A stretch of DNA of 64,000 nucleotides from Psychrobacter submarinus (GCF_904846685.1 NZ_CAJHBQ010000001.1:992001-1056000), one strand, 5' to 3'. Shown: positions 44,083-53,304, counted from the first letter of the stretch. Notes: a model not told the origin generated them from the letters alone. Numbers and translations are program-made.

Positions 44083-44784
44083 ATGGTCGACCCTTCTCTC
44101 TTATCAGCGATGTTAATGCCATTTTGGGTCAGCCTTAAGCTGGCAGGCGTCACGACTTTATGTCTCTTATTGCTCGCGACCCCGCTTGCTTATTGGCTTG
44201 CGCGCTCCAGTCGTTATCGTTTTGTCAGTCGTTTCAAAGTTATTTTACTAGGCGTTATAGCAATGCCTTTAGTGCTGCCGCCGACGGTTATTGGCTTTTA
44301 TTTACTGCTGCTGATGAGTCCGAACTCGCTTATTGGTCAATGGCTGAGCGCGCATAATCTTGCAGGCTTAGTGTTTACCTTTGAAGGCCTAGTGGTCGGC
44401 TCTATCATTTACTCCCTGCCTTTTTATGTGCAACCGGTTTACGCGCAGTTTTTGCGAATCCCCAAAAGCGTCACAGAAATGGCGCAATTATTAGAAGCCA
44501 GTCGCCTTAGACGCTTTATCACCATAGCGTTACCGCAAGCGCGTATCGGTATTATATTGGGTAGTCTGATAAGCTTTGCTCATACCATTGGCGAGTTTGG
44601 CGTGGTATTGATGATAGGCGGTAGCATCTCAGGCGAAACAAAAGTCATCTCCATCGCGATTTATGAGCAAGTCGAAGCGCTAAACTATGAGACAGCGCAT
44701 CTAATGGCAGCGGTACTGGTAGTTACAGGTATGCTTATGGTCACTTTGATCGCGAGTGTCAGTAAGTCCATGCAGCGCTCATAG
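44083..44784 (+). CDS. modB: Molybdate ABC transporter permease ModB
   Basis: A 233-residue inner-membrane permease with about five hydrophobic segments. The start WVSLKLAGVTTLCLLLLATP and the MPLVLPPTVIGFYLLLL motif are classical for ModB/CysT-type permeases. The cytoplasmic EAA loop is AQLLEASRLRRFITIALPQA followed by RIGIILGSLISFAHTIGEFG, which contacts the ATPase. The partner ATPase ModC is absent here; the next genes are unrelated. The binding protein ModA is encoded at 8 kb. It probably belongs to the moa transcription unit, 70 bases after moaE. Confidence 0.9.
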   Translation: MVDPSLLSAMLMPFWVSLKLAGVTTLCLLLLATPLAYWLARSSRYRFVSRFKVILLGVIAMPLVLPPTVIGFYLLLLMSPNSLIGQWLSAHNLAGLVFTFEGLVVGSIIYSLPFYVQPVYAQFLRIPKSVTEMAQLLEASRLRRFITIALPQARIGIILGSLISFAHTIGEFGVVLMIGGSISGETKVISIAIYEQVEALNYETAHLMAAVLVVTGMLMVTLIASVSKSMQRS

Positions 44785-44812
44785 CACGTATGCTCTTATC
44801 AATACTCACAAC

Positions 44813-44841
44813 AACAGTTTTAAAAGGCTGTTACTTTTTTT
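44813..44841 (+). terminator. Weak terminator-like hairpin after modB
   Basis: A short 5-bp stem AACAG/CTGTT (44813-44817 with 44828-44832) is followed by ACTTTTTTTCT. The T-run is good but the stem is short, so the assignment is uncertain. Confidence 0.35.
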
Positions 44842-44938
44842 CTAACAAACCTTTGCATCAAGCCCACAAGATAATTACTGAATAAGTCTCTGCTCTATGA
44901 CAGTATAAGTTATCACTCATCGATAATAAGGATTACTT

Positions 44939-45079
44939 ATGTCATTGACTCAAAATACACATCTAAGCGGTTTATCCATTCGCAGCAAAACTTGTAGCTG
45001 CTCAAAGTGCGGCTGTACTAGCGAAGCTACTTGTAATAAGTGTGATATGTGCGCTAAGTGCTGCAACTGCGGCTCATAG
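44939..45079 (+). CDS. Small Cys-rich metallothionein-like protein (46 aa)
   Basis: The 46-codon frame has an AAGGA site (44928-44932) 6 bases before the ATG and ends at TAG 45077. The first 18 residues are ordinary (MSLTQNTHLSGLSIRSKT). The rest is Cys-rich: CSCSKCGCTSEATCNKCDMC followed by AKCCNCGS, giving 10 Cys at positions 19, 21, 24, 26, 32, 35, 38, 41, 42 and 44. The C-x-C and C-x2-C spacings and lack of aromatic residues after position 18 resemble metallothioneins, which bind zinc, cadmium or copper through thiolates. It has its own terminator downstream. Alternatives are a zinc-ribbon peptide or a secreted disulfide peptide, but no signal peptide is seen. Confidence 0.7.
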   Translation: MSLTQNTHLSGLSIRSKTCSCSKCGCTSEATCNKCDMCAKCCNCGS

Positions 45080-45108
45080 CTCATAACTCAAAATTGATGA
45101 TAAGCGCA

Positions 45109-45143
45109 AGCGCTTTAGAGGACTTCTCTAGAGCGCTTTTTTG
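45109..45143 (+). terminator. Rho-independent terminator after the Cys-rich gene
   Basis: A 12-bp stem with one G-T pair (45109-45120 with 45126-45137) and a 5-base loop is followed by TTTTTTG. It lies 30 bases after the small gene and separates it from the universal stress protein gene. Confidence 0.8.
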
Positions 45144-45233
45144 TGCGCTATTCATACAATCTTATAATTTGCTATAGTAAAGACAATCAGTAGCCACGCC
45201 AACAGCCGATGATTTTTATATTGAGGAGACTTT

Positions 45234-46094
45234 ATGTCTAGTGAACAGCATATTTTAGCTTGTGTTGATGGCTCGACCGTCACTCAGTCCGTTTGTAGCT
45301 ATGCAGCATGGTACGCCGATCGCCTCAATTTAGCGGTGGCGCTACTCAATGTGGTTGATGTCCCTGTCTCCTCTAGACGCGACTTATCAGGAACGATAGG
45401 AATCGATAGTCGGCAGATATTACTAGAGGAGTTGACACAGCTGGATGAGCAAAGAGCTAAAGTGGTCAACAGCTATAGCAACGCACTCATCGAAGATGCA
45501 AAAAGCCATATAAGTAGCCACTTCGATGTTGAGATAAAAGCTTATAGACGCCGCGGTAAACTACTGCCCGCCATCGAACATTTTGACAGCGAAAACCGTG
45601 CGATCGTGCTAGGGCGACGCGGAGAAGATCATCAAAATGATCGCGTCAATATCGGTAGTCAGATTGAAACGGTGACCCGCGCTTCTAATAAGCCTATCTT
45701 GATTTGCTCAGAATCATTTAAAACACCAGCCTCATATCTTATCGCTTTTGACGGCAGTAAAACCGCGATAAAAGCGGCGCAGATGGTGGCGAATAGCGAG
45801 CTGCTAAAGGGCCTGCAAGGTTATATTGTGATGGTCGGTAATGATAATGATACCGCCAAAAGTAGCTTAGCAGCTGTGACTGAGCAGCTCAGCTCTTCAG
45901 GATTTACCGTTACGGCTCATCACTTGCCTTATGATGATGTCGTTGAGGGACTGGTTGAGTTTCAAGCTAATAATGCTATCGATATGATCGTCATCGGCGC
46001 TTATGGGCACTCGAAGTTTCAACAGCTCTTTATCGGTAGCACCACTACCAAGATTATCACCAAAACCTTATCGCCTATTTTATTATTACGCTAG
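45234..46094 (+). CDS. Universal stress protein with two UspA domains
   Basis: A 286-residue protein with two UspA domains in tandem. The first begins ILACVDGSTVTQSVCSYAAWYADRLNL when read across its beta strand and helix. The second begins SYLIAFDGSKTAIKAAQMVA and ends with IDMIVIGAYGHSKFQQLFIG then STTTKIITKTLSPILLLR, containing the G-x2-G-x9-G(S/T)-type ATP-binding loop (GAYGHSKFQQLFIGSTT). The first domain's loop, LGRRGEDHQNDRVNIGSQI, is more divergent. Such proteins aid survival under stress. TTGAGGAGACTTT precedes the ATG. It converges with the tgpA cluster, only 3 bases from it. Confidence 0.85.
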   Translation: MSSEQHILACVDGSTVTQSVCSYAAWYADRLNLAVALLNVVDVPVSSRRDLSGTIGIDSRQILLEELTQLDEQRAKVVNSYSNALIEDAKSHISSHFDVEIKAYRRRGKLLPAIEHFDSENRAIVLGRRGEDHQNDRVNIGSQIETVTRASNKPILICSESFKTPASYLIAFDGSKTAIKAAQMVANSELLKGLQGYIVMVGNDNDTAKSSLAAVTEQLSSSGFTVTAHHLPYDDVVEGLVEFQANNAIDMIVIGAYGHSKFQQLFIGSTTTKIITKTLSPILLLR

Positions 46095-46097
46095 TAG

Positions 46098-48350
46098 CTA
46101 TAACAGTTGACTAACACTGCGCTTGAGCTCTTTAAGTACTTGTTGGTACTCTGGGCTTTGAGTGTCAGCGTCACTTAAGCGTCCGTAACGCAGCTGTCTA
46201 TAATGACGGCTAACCTCTTGCAGACCTTCCCCATTCAACCCATGAGCTTGGCTATTTTCTAAACGCTTAAGCCATGCCAAAGCGCCTTCGTTATCATGAC
46301 GCGATAAAGCTCTATCGTTTTTAGCTACCTTGCTAGAGAGCTTTATCAGCGGTCTATCTGCCGGATGCCACTGTTTGCGCCTACGATACCAGATCATAAA
46401 GACGAGTAGGCTTATCACGGTGATAGCGCTCGCTGCTAGCCAAGCGATTTGCTCAGAGATAGAACGAATATTGAACCACTTGAGCAGCGATCCGGCTTGT
46501 TTATCCTGATCATAGCCGACGACATCTTTTTGCCAATAGTAGCTGGCTTGATCAGATAGTCGTCTTAGCGCTTGTAGCATCTGATACTGCTGATAGCTGA
46601 CTTGAGCGGCTGCGCCCTCGCCGAACAGGCTAGCACCTCGCGACTGAGTCAGCGCGTCCATCCCTTGCTCAACGCGCTCAGGGGCAACAAAAGCTGTCGG
46701 GTCAACGCGCACCCAGCCTTGACCCTCAAGCCATACTTCACTCCAAGCGTGTGCGTCCATTTGCCGCACTTCCCAGACGTTACCGCCGCGGCTCATCTCG
46801 CCGCCTTGATAGCCGGCCACCACGCGTGCTGGTATGCCAACCGCACGCATCATAAAGGTAAAGCTTGAGGAATAATGCTCACAAAATCCAGCTTTGGTCT
46901 CAAATAAGAAACTATCGATACGGTCTTCATCCAGTGGCGGCGGCGATAAAGTATAGCGAAACTCAGTTTGATTGATCCAGCGCTGGATAGCTTGTATATA
47001 ACGCTCAGGGTCTGATCCTGATTGAGCAAATAGCTGCTTGGCAAGGTTTTGCGTTTGTAGATTACCTGCACTAGGCAGCGTTAGATTAGCCGCACGGCTG
47101 ACCTCATCAAGGATAGGATCAATCTGCGTAGGCGCATAGCGTAGTACCTCATAACGCAGCTGTTCACTGACAGGTTCCTCTTTGATTAAGGTAAAATCTG
47201 AGGTCAAGCGAGTATCTTTATTTTGGGGTAAAGGATAATCAAGGCCAAACAGCCATTGCTGCTGAGTGGGCTCTAAGGTAATCTCGTAGCTTTTTGGCTC
47301 AGTCTTATTATTGGCAGTGGCAAGCGACCGCGCAAGCCAGTTAGGGGGTTGCCTGCCAGGCTGCCATTGCTGCTGCACGCGTCGGTTGGGACGCCAAGTG
47401 ACGCCATCAAAATCACTAAAGACTAAGCCGCGCCAGTACAGCTCGCTTTGTGCCGGGCGAGCTTGAGTAAACTCTACACGAAAAGCAAGCTCTGTTGATT
47501 GACTCAAGCTCGCAATATCACCTGGCGACATGCTATCAGAGACGCCAGTAGTTGCCTGACTTGAGGACAGCTGCACGGACCATAAAGGCGGCAAGCGCGG
47601 GAAGAACAAAAACAGCACCACTAATAAAGGTAGCGCTGAAACGCCTAATACGCCAAGGGTGCGCATACGCCCGTCGCCGCTCGTATTGCTATCATCATTG
47701 AGCGTTATAAAAGCCAATAATACGATAATAGTCGCCGCGACAGCCTGCAAAGTGGTGACAAGACCTTGATCTAATAAAAACAAACCTGCAATAACAAATA
47801 ATGATAAATTCAGTACCACATAGGCATCACGGCGTTTATAAAGCTCCCATAGCTTGCTGACTAAGCACAGCACTAAAAACCCAACGCCCATATCTAAACC
47901 AAAAGCTGCGCCATAAGTGAGCGACAAGCCAGCTAACCCCAATAAAAACCCTAGCATCTGCATGACTTGATAAAGGCGCTTTAAGCGAGTGGGTTTGAAC
48001 TTCGCTTTGATACTTGGCAGCTGGGCGATAATAGTGATAATGGCAAAGCCTATCAACCATAGCGGTAAATAAGCGGCATGAGGGAGGATGACAAACAGCT
48101 GGGCGATGAGCACCCAATAATATGCGGGCAATGACAATAGCCGCTGATACCTATTGCTTATGCTAGCGGGCTTATCGTGTCGCTGCCTATCTGGCAGACG
48201 AGTAGATGCCAGTTGACCATAAGCCAGTTTCTCAAAGCTTACGTCACTGTCATCAATAGCTGTTATCGAAGTACGCCGCGTATCTGGCTTTGCATTTGAA
48301 TATGCCTTAGCTGAGCTTGACTGCTTTTTGTTACGCTTCAATAAACTCAT
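46098..48350 (-). CDS. TgpA-like transglutaminase membrane protein (DUF3488/transglutaminase/DUF4129)
   Basis: A 750-residue membrane protein. The N-terminal half has about six hydrophobic segments (DUF3488). The periplasmic transglutaminase-like core contains a full Cys-His-Asp triad: Cys in AGFCEHYSSSFTFMMRAVGI, His in MDAHAWSEVWLEGQGWV and Asp in RVDPTAF. A further membrane helix (WLAASAITVISLLVFMIWY) and a cytoplasmic DUF4129-like tail end it. Pseudomonas TgpA, the closest named relative by architecture, is essential for viability there. ATG 48350 overlaps the DUF58 stop (ATGA), so I prefer it to a start inside the neighbour. Third gene of moxR-DUF58-tgpA. Confidence 0.88.
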   Translation of the reverse strand: MSLLKRNKKQSSSAKAYSNAKPDTRRTSITAIDDSDVSFEKLAYGQLASTRLPDRQRHDKPASISNRYQRLLSLPAYYWVLIAQLFVILPHAAYLPLWLIGFAIITIIAQLPSIKAKFKPTRLKRLYQVMQMLGFLLGLAGLSLTYGAAFGLDMGVGFLVLCLVSKLWELYKRRDAYVVLNLSLFVIAGLFLLDQGLVTTLQAVAATIIVLLAFITLNDDSNTSGDGRMRTLGVLGVSALPLLVVLFLFFPRLPPLWSVQLSSSQATTGVSDSMSPGDIASLSQSTELAFRVEFTQARPAQSELYWRGLVFSDFDGVTWRPNRRVQQQWQPGRQPPNWLARSLATANNKTEPKSYEITLEPTQQQWLFGLDYPLPQNKDTRLTSDFTLIKEEPVSEQLRYEVLRYAPTQIDPILDEVSRAANLTLPSAGNLQTQNLAKQLFAQSGSDPERYIQAIQRWINQTEFRYTLSPPPLDEDRIDSFLFETKAGFCEHYSSSFTFMMRAVGIPARVVAGYQGGEMSRGGNVWEVRQMDAHAWSEVWLEGQGWVRVDPTAFVAPERVEQGMDALTQSRGASLFGEGAAAQVSYQQYQMLQALRRLSDQASYYWQKDVVGYDQDKQAGSLLKWFNIRSISEQIAWLAASAITVISLLVFMIWYRRRKQWHPADRPLIKLSSKVAKNDRALSRHDNEGALAWLKRLENSQAHGLNGEGLQEVSRHYRQLRYGRLSDADTQSPEYQQVLKELKRSVSQLL

Positions 48351-49396
48351 GATGCTTGCGCCACTCTTAATAAGCAAGCTTGCCCGAAAGCTTCGCCTTG
48401 GCCTATCTCAGCGGTACTAGGCGCTTCATGCGGCAACTGTAGCTGAAACGGCACCTCAAGCTTGCTTAAGGCCAGCACCCCATAAGTCAATTGTGCCAGT
48501 TTTTGTTCATGAGCCTGCGCTGGCATATCCTCATAAGCTAAGCGCTGCTCGTAGCCGACAGGATCAGCAAAGTGCTTGGTAAACATACCCTGCCCGCGCG
48601 CCACATGCGCCCAAGAGACACGCGCTAGAGACTCGCCTGCGACATGGTTATCAAGGCGCTCAAAGTCGTCCTGACCTTGGGTAAACTGCCCACCGGTGGG
48701 CAGATCTGTGCTATTTGCGCTCAGATACCGCGCTTGCCACTCAAACGCCTCGGGCTGCGGATATACCCATGCTGGCCGAGCAAAGTAGACGTACGACCAC
48801 GCGCGCATAATCCCTAAAGGATAGACCGTCTTAATATGCAAACGTGGTAATTCAAGTTTACCGCGCCTGTAGGTTGCAACTGGGAGTCGAATGATTTGCT
48901 CATCTTCAAGACGCGGCAGGAGCACTGTGGTTTGCATGACGTCTAGTGGGCCGTTTACCGAGCTTTTATTTGTCAGATCTTTATCTTGTGAATATTTACC
49001 TTGTGCATCAAAGCCAATAGACAGTTGCCGTCTAGGGTGCCGGCTATTGCTCAGCAGTTGCAAGGTTACCCAAACTGGCTTGCCTGCCTCGGCCATCGTC
49101 ACTTCAAGCAAGCGTACTTGTAGCCCTGAGACATGAGCAAAGGTGACATGAAAGCTGATGAGCCAGACGCTGATTAGATAAAAGCACAGCCCTAGCACCA
49201 AGTTATTGCCATAATTGACCCCTGCGATAAAAGTGATAATAAGCAGCAGGACAAACAGTAGCCCTTCGCGGCTAAAGAAGATATAAACATTACGCAAATT
49301 GAGAGTCGCGTTATCGTCTCTAGGGGCGCGTTTGGCAAACCAGCGCCTGAACATCGCGGTCAATGGCTGCTTTATGGCCTGAGGAAAGATGGTCAT
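48347..49396 (-). CDS. DUF58 domain-containing membrane protein
   Basis: A 349-residue protein with two close N-terminal membrane helices (EGLLFVLLLIITFIAGVNYG and NLVLGLCFYLISVWLISFHV). A large domain follows, containing the DUF58 core QGQDDFERLDNHVAGESLAR then VSWAHVARGQGMFTKHF. DUF58 proteins are encoded next to MoxR ATPases and probably mediate chaperone-type interactions via a von Willebrand-like fold. The start is ATG 49396 (an in-frame GTG at 49402 is possible). Its stop overlaps the tgpA start, and moxR ends 27 bases upstream. Confidence 0.82.
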   Translation of the reverse strand: MTIFPQAIKQPLTAMFRRWFAKRAPRDDNATLNLRNVYIFFSREGLLFVLLLIITFIAGVNYGNNLVLGLCFYLISVWLISFHVTFAHVSGLQVRLLEVTMAEAGKPVWVTLQLLSNSRHPRRQLSIGFDAQGKYSQDKDLTNKSSVNGPLDVMQTTVLLPRLEDEQIIRLPVATYRRGKLELPRLHIKTVYPLGIMRAWSYVYFARPAWVYPQPEAFEWQARYLSANSTDLPTGGQFTQGQDDFERLDNHVAGESLARVSWAHVARGQGMFTKHFADPVGYEQRLAYEDMPAQAHEQKLAQLTYGVLALSKLEVPFQLQLPHEAPSTAEIGQGEAFGQACLLRVAQAS

Positions 49397-49423
49397 AGTC
49401 ACTCTATTACTTGAAGGCAGTCG

Positions 49424-50410
49424 TCAGACGATTACCGCCACTTCCGCCATAATACGCTGGGCGATAGTTGGCGGCGTTTGGCCACTGACGGCATTGGCAG
49501 GTACGAAGCGCTGACCTAGCCGGTGGTCAGTGACCGCAGCAAACACCGCTTGAATATCTTCTGGTGTCACCTCTTGCTGACCTGAGACATAGGCATAAGC
49601 TTGTGCGGCACTTTGTAGTGACAGCACGCCACGCGGCGATAGCCCATGATAGTCTTGACTGATCCGAGTCTTAGCAACCAAGCGCTGTAGATAGTCTAAA
49701 GAGGCATCTGCAACATAGACTTGCTGGACGCCTCGGCGCGCTAGTAGCACGTCCTCGGTATTGAGTATGGCATGTAGCTCACGCAATAACTCACGGCGAT
49801 CCTGCCCGCGCAAGAGTGCACGCTCCGCCTCAGCAGAGGGATAACCGAGCGACAAACACATCAAAAATCGGTCCAGTTGCGACTCAGGCAACGGATAAAC
49901 CCCGGCTTGCTGCAACGGGTTTTGGGTAGCAATGACAAAGAACGGCTTGGGCAGAGGGTACGATTGCCCGTCTTGGGTGACTTGCCGCTCCTCCATTGCT
50001 TCGAGTAGCGCGCTTTGGGTCTTAGGGCTTGAGCGGTTGATCTCATCAGCTAATAAAAGCTGAGTAAATATCGGTCCGGATCTGAATTCAAAAGCCATTT
50101 TGTCCTGATCATAGAGTGTCATACCTAAGATATCAGCAGGCAGCATATCATTAGTGAATTGCACGCGGCTAAAGCTCAGTCCTAACAACTGCGCTAACCC
50201 CTGTGCAAGCGTCGTCTTACCCATACCCGGCAAATCTTGTAGCAGTAGATGCCCGCCTGCGAGGATGCAGCTGAGTGCAAGCTTGAGCACTTGGGGTTTA
50301 TCGAGCACCACCTTGTTCAGCTGCACGAGTAGATGAGCGATTTGCTGCTGATTGCGCGCATAGTTATCAGCTGCTGCACTTTTGGATAAAGGGGCTACTT
50401 CTACAGTCAT
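49424..50410 (-). CDS. MoxR family AAA+ ATPase
   Basis: A 328-residue AAA+ ATPase of the MoxR type. Walker A is LLLQDLPGMGKTTLAQGLAQ (about residues 54-73). Walker B is LLLADEINRSSPKTQSALLE, followed by the MoxR-specific MEERQVTQDG and FFVIATQNPLQQAGVYPLPE (sensor 1). GLSPRGVLSLQSAAQAYAYV is the sensor 2 region. MoxR proteins act as chaperones for assembly of partner proteins, here probably DUF58 and TgpA encoded immediately downstream. First gene of the three-gene cluster. Confidence 0.88.
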   Translation of the reverse strand: MTVEVAPLSKSAAADNYARNQQQIAHLLVQLNKVVLDKPQVLKLALSCILAGGHLLLQDLPGMGKTTLAQGLAQLLGLSFSRVQFTNDMLPADILGMTLYDQDKMAFEFRSGPIFTQLLLADEINRSSPKTQSALLEAMEERQVTQDGQSYPLPKPFFVIATQNPLQQAGVYPLPESQLDRFLMCLSLGYPSAEAERALLRGQDRRELLRELHAILNTEDVLLARRGVQQVYVADASLDYLQRLVAKTRISQDYHGLSPRGVLSLQSAAQAYAYVSGQQEVTPEDIQAVFAAVTDHRLGQRFVPANAVSGQTPPTIAQRIMAEVAVIV

Positions 50411-50489
50411 AGGCTTGGCATCATAATAAAAACAGTAAGGATATAAGTTCAGAATAAGATTATTGCTAAAGCGATTAAAATTGCTAGGT

Positions 50490-51062
50490 CTACTGAAAAT
50501 CAGCGGCGGGTTTTTCTGCTGCTACGTCTGATATAACAACAGCATCGTTACTCATTTGACTATGCTGATTGCTATTCTGGTTATTTTGATCACTAGATTG
50601 ATTCGTCGTATCGACTTGAGCATCCGCTGAGTCCGGCGCACGTAGCGTCGATAAATAGGCAATGACATCAGCTCGCTCGCTGGCATCGGGCATCGGATCT
50701 GCGAGCATTTTTGATTCGGGCATCGCTGTTTCAACATCTGCGATATAAGGATCGAGCGTCTCAGCATCCCATACCCAGCCTGAGGTCTTAAGCGCTTCAC
50801 TATAATCATAATCAGCGAGCTGCGCCGCCTTAGCACCATAAATATTCATCAGCTGCGGGCCTTTTTTATTAAGCCCTGGGGTAAGCTGATGGCACTGACC
50901 ACAAGCGTCTTGGTAGATTATCGCGCCATTATCTGCATCTCCTTGCTCATATACCGGTAGGGTCACCGCAGCACGGCTATCAGGCGGGGTACGCTCACTA
51001 CACGCGCTAAGTAAAATAGCAGCAGTGAAAATAACACTTATTTGACGAATAACCATAGACAT
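50490..51062 (-). CDS. c-type cytochrome, lipoprotein
   Basis: A 190-residue class I cytochrome c. The signal peptide ends in a lipobox (AILLSAC, Cys about residue 21), indicating membrane anchoring facing the periplasm. The haem-binding CGQCH is in GAIIYQDACGQCHQLTPGLN (about residues 54-59). GPQLMNIYG and KTSGWVWDAETLDPYIADV are cytochrome c features, and the distal Met is in MPESKMLADPMPD. A Gln/Asn/Ser-rich tail follows. It resembles soluble cytochrome c2/c-550 donors. The partner oxidase is not in the window. It is monocistronic by position. Confidence 0.83.
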   Translation of the reverse strand: MSMVIRQISVIFTAAILLSACSERTPPDSRAAVTLPVYEQGDADNGAIIYQDACGQCHQLTPGLNKKGPQLMNIYGAKAAQLADYDYSEALKTSGWVWDAETLDPYIADVETAMPESKMLADPMPDASERADVIAYLSTLRAPDSADAQVDTTNQSSDQNNQNSNQHSQMSNDAVVISDVAAEKPAADFQ

Positions 51063-51159
51063 GTTAACAAAAACTTCTGTTAATAAAAAACGTTAGTACT
51101 GCTTTTGATGTTAAACAACCGCTATGAGCGAATGAGCGTAGCGATTATATACGCCGCGT

Positions 51160-53244
51160 TTATACGACATTTATAGTGCGGCTCGGTTCTTCTAAATAGT
51201 AGCCTTGTAGATACCGTGCGCCTACGCTCCAAGACACAGACATAGTGGCAGCATCTTCGATATAAGGCATTAATACGTTGATGTTTAACTTATTTACTTC
51301 AGTGATTAATGATTTTATAGTATCCAAATTGTCGTCGGTATGGATATCGGTGACGTAGCTTTGTGCAATACGTATCATATGCGGTTGCACAAATTCAGCG
51401 GTATCGAGTGACTTTGTCGTGCTACCAAAATTATTAATACCTAGTCGGCAGTTGACTTGATTTAATGCTGCAAACTGCGATTTTGCTATCGTTAGATGAT
51501 TGCGAATATCTTGCTCACTGAACTGGATAGTGAGCGCGCCTGCCGGTCCTCCTACTGCTTTGATAATTTGACTGGCTACGCTTGCAAGTTTTTTATCGAC
51601 CAATGAGGCACTCGTTAATTGCACTAACAGCCGCGCTTCTGGATGCGACTTACGTACTGTGCTTAGCTGTTTAAAAGCATTGATAAGTACCCAGCGGTCT
51701 ATTTTCCCAAGTAGATTATGAGATTTGGCTACTGATAAAAACTGATTTGGAGTGAGTATTGTGTTTTCGGTATCACCTAGCGGCAGTCGCAGATACACCT
51801 CAAAGAAGTCGCTGCGATCCAGATCAATATCGTAGATAGGCTGGAACATGAGCTCAAAGCGATTATCAGTAATAGCATTGACTAAATATTCAGCCAAAGC
51901 GCTGTCATCTTCGCTCACATGTTTACTCAAATCGTAGAAGTGATAAGCATCGCCTTGATTGCTCGTCTCTATGCCGATATGGTTGATGGCTTCTAGCGCC
52001 CGCTCCAGCAACACTTTAGGAGCAGGAGCATTTTGGTCGATTTTTACCACGCCGATACTGGCAGTCGTACTTATCGTCCGCTTGTCCACGTTGATGAGCG
52101 TCTCACTGATTTTTAGCCGTACACGCTCAGCCAACTTCTTGAGCGCTTGGGTTGAGATATCATGGGCCAGGATAGTAAATGAGGTGTCCCTAAAACGGCT
52201 AACCGGATAGTCGACAGCGATGTCATCGAGCAGCGCGGCGACTTGCTTGACGGTGGCATCTACCCCCTCTAACCCCAAACTACTGCTTATCATACCGGTG
52301 TTGTCTAGCTGGATATACAGCAGACCTGCGTGGCTTTTATTGTTTAGGACTTGCTGATGCAAGCTTGCAAGCCGCTCCTCAAAACCGCGGCGGTTACTGA
52401 GCCCCGTCAAGCTATCTAGACGCTCTACCGCGGCCAGCTGCTTGTCGATCTCAGCGCTACTTGGGCCACTTTGCTGAATGATGATCTGCGTCACAGGCTC
52501 GCCCTCGAAGGTCGCGGTAGCCAGCTGCAGCTTGACTTCAAAGACGTCACCGTCTTTGGTTTTACTGTTGGAGTTGAATTCGACTTGCTGTCGATTGCCT
52601 TTGTCAAACTGGCGCAAAAACTGCTTAAAGTCTTTGACATTGTCAGACCCGGCTATCAAGTCGATGACAGGTAAACCAATAATATCGTCCATCGTCTCAA
52701 AGTTGAACATCTTAAGATAAGGGTCGTTGGCGAAAATATGAATACCTTGATCGATGTAAGCGACCGCACTTTTGGAGTTTTTTATCAGTAGATTGGCGCG
52801 TTGTTCTGACTCAGTTAGCACTTGTTTTAAACTGCCAACTTGCCGCCTGGCAAGCAAATTAGCATGCAACAAGCGAATCGCCATCACCACTTGTGTCTCG
52901 CGCTCAGCGACCAGCGCCTTGACCATAGTACCGTCAATAATCACCGGTAGCCCATCTTGATTGCGGCCGTTGTCTGCCAGCTCATCACTCATCAGGCCAA
53001 TGATAGGTAGATCAATATTATGCTCTTGAACAATAGCCACGACATCGGTGAAGCTTAAGTCATAAGCTCTACCAAACACTAGGACATCCCAGCTGTGGCG
53101 TAATGACTTGAGCAGCTCTTCTTTATCGTCCAAAAACCCTAAATTCACCTCAGCATAGTAAGATTTTAATAGATTGATCAAACCCTCAGCATATAGCTGA
53201 TCATCGTCTATGACTAGTAAATTCAGAGTCGTATTGGTCCGCAT
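51160..53244 (-). CDS. fimX: FimX-like degenerate REC-PAS-GGDEF-EAL protein
   Basis: A 694-residue protein laid out like Pseudomonas aeruginosa FimX: receiver (residues about 8-120), PAS (150-260), GGDEF (275-420) and EAL (435-690). Key residues are degenerate in the same way. The receiver has DVLVFGRAYD where a phosphorylatable Asp is expected. The GGDEF motif is RDTSF, and the EAL motif is EVYLRL. It is therefore predicted to bind but neither make nor cleave cyclic-di-GMP. FimX controls type IV pilus extension and twitching. GAGGATTTTTT precedes the ATG. A TTTCTAGG repeat lies about 60 bases upstream of the start. Pilus genes are not in the window. Confidence 0.75.
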   Translation of the reverse strand: MRTNTTLNLLVIDDDQLYAEGLINLLKSYYAEVNLGFLDDKEELLKSLRHSWDVLVFGRAYDLSFTDVVAIVQEHNIDLPIIGLMSDELADNGRNQDGLPVIIDGTMVKALVAERETQVVMAIRLLHANLLARRQVGSLKQVLTESEQRANLLIKNSKSAVAYIDQGIHIFANDPYLKMFNFETMDDIIGLPVIDLIAGSDNVKDFKQFLRQFDKGNRQQVEFNSNSKTKDGDVFEVKLQLATATFEGEPVTQIIIQQSGPSSAEIDKQLAAVERLDSLTGLSNRRGFEERLASLHQQVLNNKSHAGLLYIQLDNTGMISSSLGLEGVDATVKQVAALLDDIAVDYPVSRFRDTSFTILAHDISTQALKKLAERVRLKISETLINVDKRTISTTASIGVVKIDQNAPAPKVLLERALEAINHIGIETSNQGDAYHFYDLSKHVSEDDSALAEYLVNAITDNRFELMFQPIYDIDLDRSDFFEVYLRLPLGDTENTILTPNQFLSVAKSHNLLGKIDRWVLINAFKQLSTVRKSHPEARLLVQLTSASLVDKKLASVASQIIKAVGGPAGALTIQFSEQDIRNHLTIAKSQFAALNQVNCRLGINNFGSTTKSLDTAEFVQPHMIRIAQSYVTDIHTDDNLDTIKSLITEVNKLNINVLMPYIEDAATMSVSWSVGARYLQGYYLEEPSRTINVV

Positions 53245-53304
53245 AAAAAATCCTCACAAATCTTACGATAGCAATCGAGGTACTTAAGTTTTTAGGTGCT
53301 TATT

